From an uncultured Prevotellaceae bacterium (lineage in GTDB: Bacteria; Bacteroidota; Bacteroidia; Bacteroidales; Bacteroidaceae), in assembly GCA_945827465.1 (NCBI GenBank), contig CALZOH010000036.1:1-17090 (forward strand): a stretch of 17,090 bases of DNA, written 5' to 3'. The first letter of the stretch is position 1, and each line of letters starts with the position of its first letter. The position numbers and the translations under genes were made by a program. Under the pieces are notes generated by a model. The model did not search any database. It worked only from the letters and a program-made list of their open reading frames with translations, and was not told the origin of the DNA. Below are positions 15,101 to 17,090 of the stretch, piece by piece.

Positions 15101-15938
15101 GGTGTACGTTCCGCGACAAGTGGGCGTCAACGGAATGATTACGTCCGCAAGCATAGCTACAAGTATGGATAAAAACGTCTGGGTTGAGGCTGGTAGCGTA
15201 CAATGGACGCATGACATGAAGAAAAAGACCTTTGTCTTCAGCCAACAACCGCAAGCACGCTATATCCGCATCAAGGTTAACAAGGCATACGGCAATTTCG
15301 GTTCGGGCCAAGAGCTTTATGTCTTCAAGATGAAAGGTTCGGCGAGCTATATACCAGGCGATATCAATAATGACAAGGCCCTCGACGAAAACGATTTGAC
15401 CTCTTACCTGAACTATAACGGCCTTCGTTTGGGCGACAAAGACTTTGAAGGTTATGTAAGTAAAGGTGATATCAACGGCAACGGACTCATTGATGCTTAT
15501 GACATCTCTAACGTAGCAGTTGAAATGGAGGGACGTGCACGCCCGAGCAAGGATACATTGAGTGGAAAACTGGTGATGTCGCCTGACAAGAAGACCTATA
15601 AAGCCGGCGAAACAGCCGTGATCACGGTACGAGGTTTCGGTCTCAAGGCCGTGAACGCCCTGAGTTTCGCGTTGGCTTACGTCCCCAACGACTATGAGTA
15701 CCTGGGTTGTGACGCAATCGGCACCAAGAAGATGCAAAACTACACCAATGACCGTCTGCACTCCAATGGAACCAAGAGCCTCTACCCCACCTTCGTCAAC
15801 ATTGGCAACCAAGCCACGCTCGAAGGATCGGAAGACCTCTTTACATTGAAGTTCAAAGTGAAGAAGGCGGGAGCGTTTGCGCCCCAGATAACGGATGGAA
15901 TCTTGGTCGACAAGGCTCTCTTCAGCATCATGTTTTGA
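12135..15938 (+). CDS. Secreted multi-domain GH31 glycosidase with Fn3, F5/8C, dockerin-like and cohesin-like modules
   Basis: This 1267-residue enzyme starts with a signal peptide, with the hydrophobic core at about 15-30 and likely cleavage after IMA. ATG 12177 (residue 15) is an alternative start. Order: N-terminal beta-sandwich (about 36-250), GH31 TIM barrel (about 255-600), then DUF5110-like and other beta domains (about 610-840). Fn3 (about 847-927), F5/8 type C (about 935-1068), dockerin-like repeats (1076-1087, 1112-1123) and a cohesin-like end (about 1142-1267) follow. The nucleophile candidate is D408 in LLKTDVAW and the acid/base D460 in WSGDQ, 52 residues apart. The context TDVAWVGAGYSFGLNG and ITSDMDGIFGG differs from alpha-xylosidases and recalls the GH31 alpha-N-acetylgalactosaminidase group (GH31_18, from memory). 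No SusC/SusD genes flank it. Mucin or host-glycan processing is the likely role (inference). Confidence 0.9.
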   Translation: MHPSINFTLRYRKVMTTLLVCLGFFCCWPIMAQEKQNRYTLQLKNGQQRIIEFYGPQIFRVFQDPQGGQLRNPQANPPAQILVDQPHRTLKECSMNMAGDLATIQTESIILKVNLSDGRMEATNRADGRIAFSEKAGAQISKREVSLTLAEAPDEYFYGGGVQNGRFSHKGQVISIVNQNSWTDGGVCSPCPFYWSTKGYGVMFHTFRPGSYDFGSKEQGTVKLTHQTDYLDCFVMIDNGPVALLRDYYQLTGAPVLLPKFGFYEGHLNAYNRDYWKETDKGGVPFEDGKRYSESQKDNGGIKESLNGEKNNYQFSARAVIDRYKAHDMPLGWILPNDGYGAGYGQTGTLDGNVNNLKEFGDYARKQGVEIGLWTQSDLHPKEGIPALLQRDIVKEIGVAGVRLLKTDVAWVGAGYSFGLNGIADAANLMTQHGNNARPFIITLDGWAGTQRYAGVWSGDQTGGKWEYIRFHIPTYIGSGLAGMPNITSDMDGIFGGKDPVINVRDFQWKTFTPMQLNMDGWGSNEKYPHALGEPATSINRNYLKLKSALMPYLYSVAELSVDSLPMIRAMFLEETNAYTLGRSTQYQYMMGPWFLVAPIYQNTQMDEEGNDLRNGIYLPKGKWIDYFNGDSYEGGIILNNFDTPIWKLPVFVKAGAIIPMTNPNNNPSEINTRQRIYELYPHGESAFTEYDDDGKTQAYLQGECSKTQLQLKEGNGTVIFTILPTEGQFNGMEKERSTLLRVNVTAPLKKVKVKVGRKNVKVTMAKTRADFDKAEAACYYDAAPELNTFSTPCSDAAGISVRKNPQMLIKLPATDITANTVTVSMTGYEFTKGHPLAKQTAQISAPQGVKVAEADQQPYSLTPSWNAVSGADYYEIQFDGMIYSGIQQNKLIFTDLQPSTDYSFRVRAVNKAGASDWTDLQARTSVNPLEFAIQGITGTCSAESQPGNGLNKLFDFDEQSMWHSHWDKKATPFEIIADLHSVNTLERMVYVPRQVGVNGMITSASIATSMDKNVWVEAGSVQWTHDMKKKTFVFSQQPQARYIRIKVNKAYGNFGSGQELYVFKMKGSASYIPGDINNDKALDENDLTSYLNYNGLRLGDKDFEGYVSKGDINGNGLIDAYDISNVAVEMEGRARPSKDTLSGKLVMSPDKKTYKAGETAVITVRGFGLKAVNALSFALAYVPNDYEYLGCDAIGTKKMQNYTNDRLHSNGTKSLYPTFVNIGNQATLEGSEDLFTLKFKVKKAGAFAPQITDGILVDKALFSIMF

Positions 15939-15944
15939 TCAACT

Positions 15945-15979
15945 CACCCTTCGGCACACGGTGTTGTTGCCGAAGGGTG
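15945..15979 (+). terminator. Terminator hairpin after the GH31 gene
   Basis: CACCCTTCGGC (15945-15955) and GCCGAAGGGTG (15969-15979) make a perfect 11-bp stem, 7 nt after the GH31 stop, followed by ACTAAAATAAAA. The strand and position fit a GH31 transcript end. The T-run is absent, and the next hairpin likely completes termination. Confidence 0.7.
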
Positions 15980-15987
15980 ACTAAAAT

Positions 15988-16021
15988 AAAAGTAGGAGAT
16001 AAGCGATTATCTCCTACTTTT
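15988..16021. terminator. Perfect 15-bp stem with GCGA tetraloop, likely bidirectional terminator
   Basis: AAAAGTAGGAGATAA (15988-16002) pairs fully with TTATCTCCTACTTTT (16007-16021), closed by GCGA, a GNRA tetraloop. A-runs on the left arm and T-runs on the right make it work on both strands, as expected between the GH31 gene and the convergent remnant on the minus strand. A second small pair, GGCGCA/TGCGCC (16042-16058), lies before the remnant's 3' end. Confidence 0.8.
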
Positions 16022-16067
16022 CTATTGTAGCATCCCGATTCGGCGCAACCTGTGCGCCTTGACAGGG

Positions 16068-16898
16068 TCAGAATTTCAGCGTCAGCGGTTTACCGCGATA
16101 CGTCACCGTCTTGACGGGCTTTCCTTCACGGTCGAAACCGCCTCGGCCTTGCTCCATCAGCTCGATGTCGAACACTCTTTTCTCCAACATAACGGGATAA
16201 CGACCCTCGCGCGGCCCTATCGTCAGGGTGCGGCGAGCCTCGTCCCACTGAAAGTCAATGGCAGCATAGTTAGACCCGCAGGTATTTGCTTGCGAAAACT
16301 CTCCCATGTTGACATCACATCACCCGAACAGCAAGTTGTTCCATACCGTTGTTGGCCTGTAAACGCACTGCGCGTCAATATCGTGACACGTTTGTCAGAC
16401 GTGAGCGACCGCTGATGGTCATAAATTCCCCCTGTACTCACCAAGGGGAAAGCGTTGTAGCGCTCCCGATACCATCCGTCATGCGTCGGTTGATCCATCC
16501 GACGCTCCTTGTCGTCAAATTCTGGCTCCGTGGCATCGAGCCACCAGGCATCCATTCCCAGTGAAAAGATATGCTTGCTGAGGTTGTCCCAATAGATTTC
16601 GCACGTTCCTGAACATCACCCTACCCGTCTGCAGGTCCAAACTGACCTTTACACTGTCCGTAGCCAGCGTCACGCCACCCGCTGTGACCGTGAAATCAAA
16701 CGGAACCCGCGTCGGCGACATCACCACGGAATAGCTTTTCCACTTCACATCCTCTCCGCGAGGCACCTTCTTCACGCGAACGATACGCGAAGAATAGAAT
16801 TCCACTTCTACGTCAACCTCGCTCACAGGAGCAAGCACCCCGTGCTGCGTCTTCCGACAGTCATCAGCCAGCACACCCAGCGGCAAAAGCAGGAGCAT
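16068..16898 (-). pseudogene. Decayed GH31 alpha-xylosidase-like gene with two internal deletions
   Basis: Three minus-strand fragments in different frames, read 16898 to 16068, belong to one GH31 enzyme. Fragment one (16898 to about 16600) has a clipped signal peptide, MLLLLPLGVLA, and the N-terminal domain (YSSRIVRVKKVPRGED, DSVKVSLDLQTGRVMF). Fragment two (about 16595-16245) jumps to the catalytic centre, EIYWDNLSKHIF, then MDAWWLDATEPEF with the nucleophile Asp, and the acid/base region CSGDVMSTWESFRKQIPAGL. Fragment three (about 16280-16068) is the C-terminal end with DFQWDEARRTLTIGPREGRYP. The motif WLDATEPE is of the alpha-xylosidase type, unlike the intact GH31 gene. Roughly 350 and 250 residues are missing at the two junctions compared with a usual 750-950-residue enzyme. 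The Trp normally before SGD is Cys. The product cannot be functional. An assembly collapse is a less likely alternative. Confidence 0.85.
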
Positions 16899-16961
16899 CA
16901 GCCATCATGTCACCCGTGAAATGACCGAACAGGTGTAGGGGCGTATCGCATACGCCCTTCA
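16898..16961. repeat. Dispersed/tandem repeat copy 1 with GGGCGTAT/ATACGCCC palindrome
   Basis: This copy matches 17027-17090 over 64 bp with five differences, all transitions. Its 3' part contains GTAGGGGCGTATCGCATACGCCC, whose GGGCGTAT-CGC-ATACGCCC arms (16939-16957) form a perfect 8-bp hairpin. The unit begins at the pseudogene's apparent start codon, where an in-frame TGA lies three codons upstream, so it may have replaced the original 5' end. It looks like a REP/MITE-type element with no coding capacity. Confidence 0.75.
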
Positions 16962-17026
16962 TGGCGGGGAAAATGCAAATCAAACGATGGTGTCATGTTG
17001 GGCGATAATGTGTGAAATCATCCGGT

Positions 17027-17090
17027 TCAACCACCATATTACCCGTGAAATGATCGAACAGGTGTAGGGGCGTATCGCATACGCCCTTCA
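17027..17090. repeat. Repeat copy 2, cut by the window end
   Basis: The same 64-bp unit as at 16898-16961, offset by 129 bp, including the GGGCGTAT/ATACGCCC hairpin. The window ends exactly where copy 1's similarity ends, so the array could go on. The spacer 16962-17026 has only a faint echo of the unit (GTGAAATCATCCGG near 17012) and no gene. Confidence 0.75.

Noticed and set aside
15072..15812. 246-codon minus-strand frame inside the GH31 gene
   Set aside because: It lies opposite clear F5/8C, dockerin-like and cohesin-like coding sequence, so it is a shadow of high-GC third positions.
16898..17090. CRISPR array
   Set aside because: There are only two 64-bp copies with a 65-bp spacer, units too long, and no cas genes. 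A REP/MITE-type repeat fits better.

Overview
The window looks like a chromosomal segment of a Bacteroidales bacterium, most likely Prevotellaceae. Supporting features are the lipoproteins with an acidic stretch right after the lipidated Cys, TAnnTTTG-type -7 boxes, A-rich leaders instead of strong Shine-Dalgarno sites, the fused anti-sigma/beta-barrel protein, the short CstA form and the multi-domain GH31 enzyme. No RNA gene, integrase, transposase or CRISPR array was seen. No gene-free stretch exceeds 300 bases.

Left part (1-7226): a leftward two-component pair, a sensor kinase (116-964) and a response regulator (961-1482) overlapping by 4 nt. It is divergent from a rightward ABC operon of FtsX/MacB-like permease (1705-4092), ATPase (4100-4774) and a second, different permease (4812-7226). 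The regulator has a receiver and a Fis-type DNA-binding end but no AAA+ domain. The divergent gap carries a perfect 19-bp palindrome plus a degenerate second copy. Another pair of related repeats lies past the kinase gene at the left edge. The simplest reading is a stress-sensing system that controls a MacB-like exporter or envelope-remodelling ABC complex.

Middle (7227-11883): a CstA-type carbon-starvation (pyruvate or peptide) transporter behind its own promoter, then a small, probably surface-exposed lipoprotein. Next comes an operon of an ECF sigma factor (9701-10267), an inner-membrane anti-sigma protein fused through a low-complexity linker to a C-terminal outer-membrane-type beta-barrel (10264-11433), and a second small lipoprotein (11446-11883). 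This operon may sense envelope state across both membranes.

Right part (11884-17090): after a clear terminator and an AT-rich promoter region with an 18-bp perfect palindrome lies a 1267-residue secreted GH31 glycosidase (12135-15938). It has Fn3, F5/8 type C, dockerin-like and cohesin-like modules. Its active-site context resembles, from memory, the GH31 alpha-N-acetylgalactosaminidase group (host glycan/mucin targets). Two strong hairpins end it. Facing it on the minus strand is a decayed second GH31 gene (alpha-xylosidase-like, 16068-16898) with two internal deletions that shift frame. Two copies of a ~60-bp repeat with a GGGCGTAT/ATACGCCC palindrome, spaced 129 bp, sit at its 5' end. The window stops inside the second copy.
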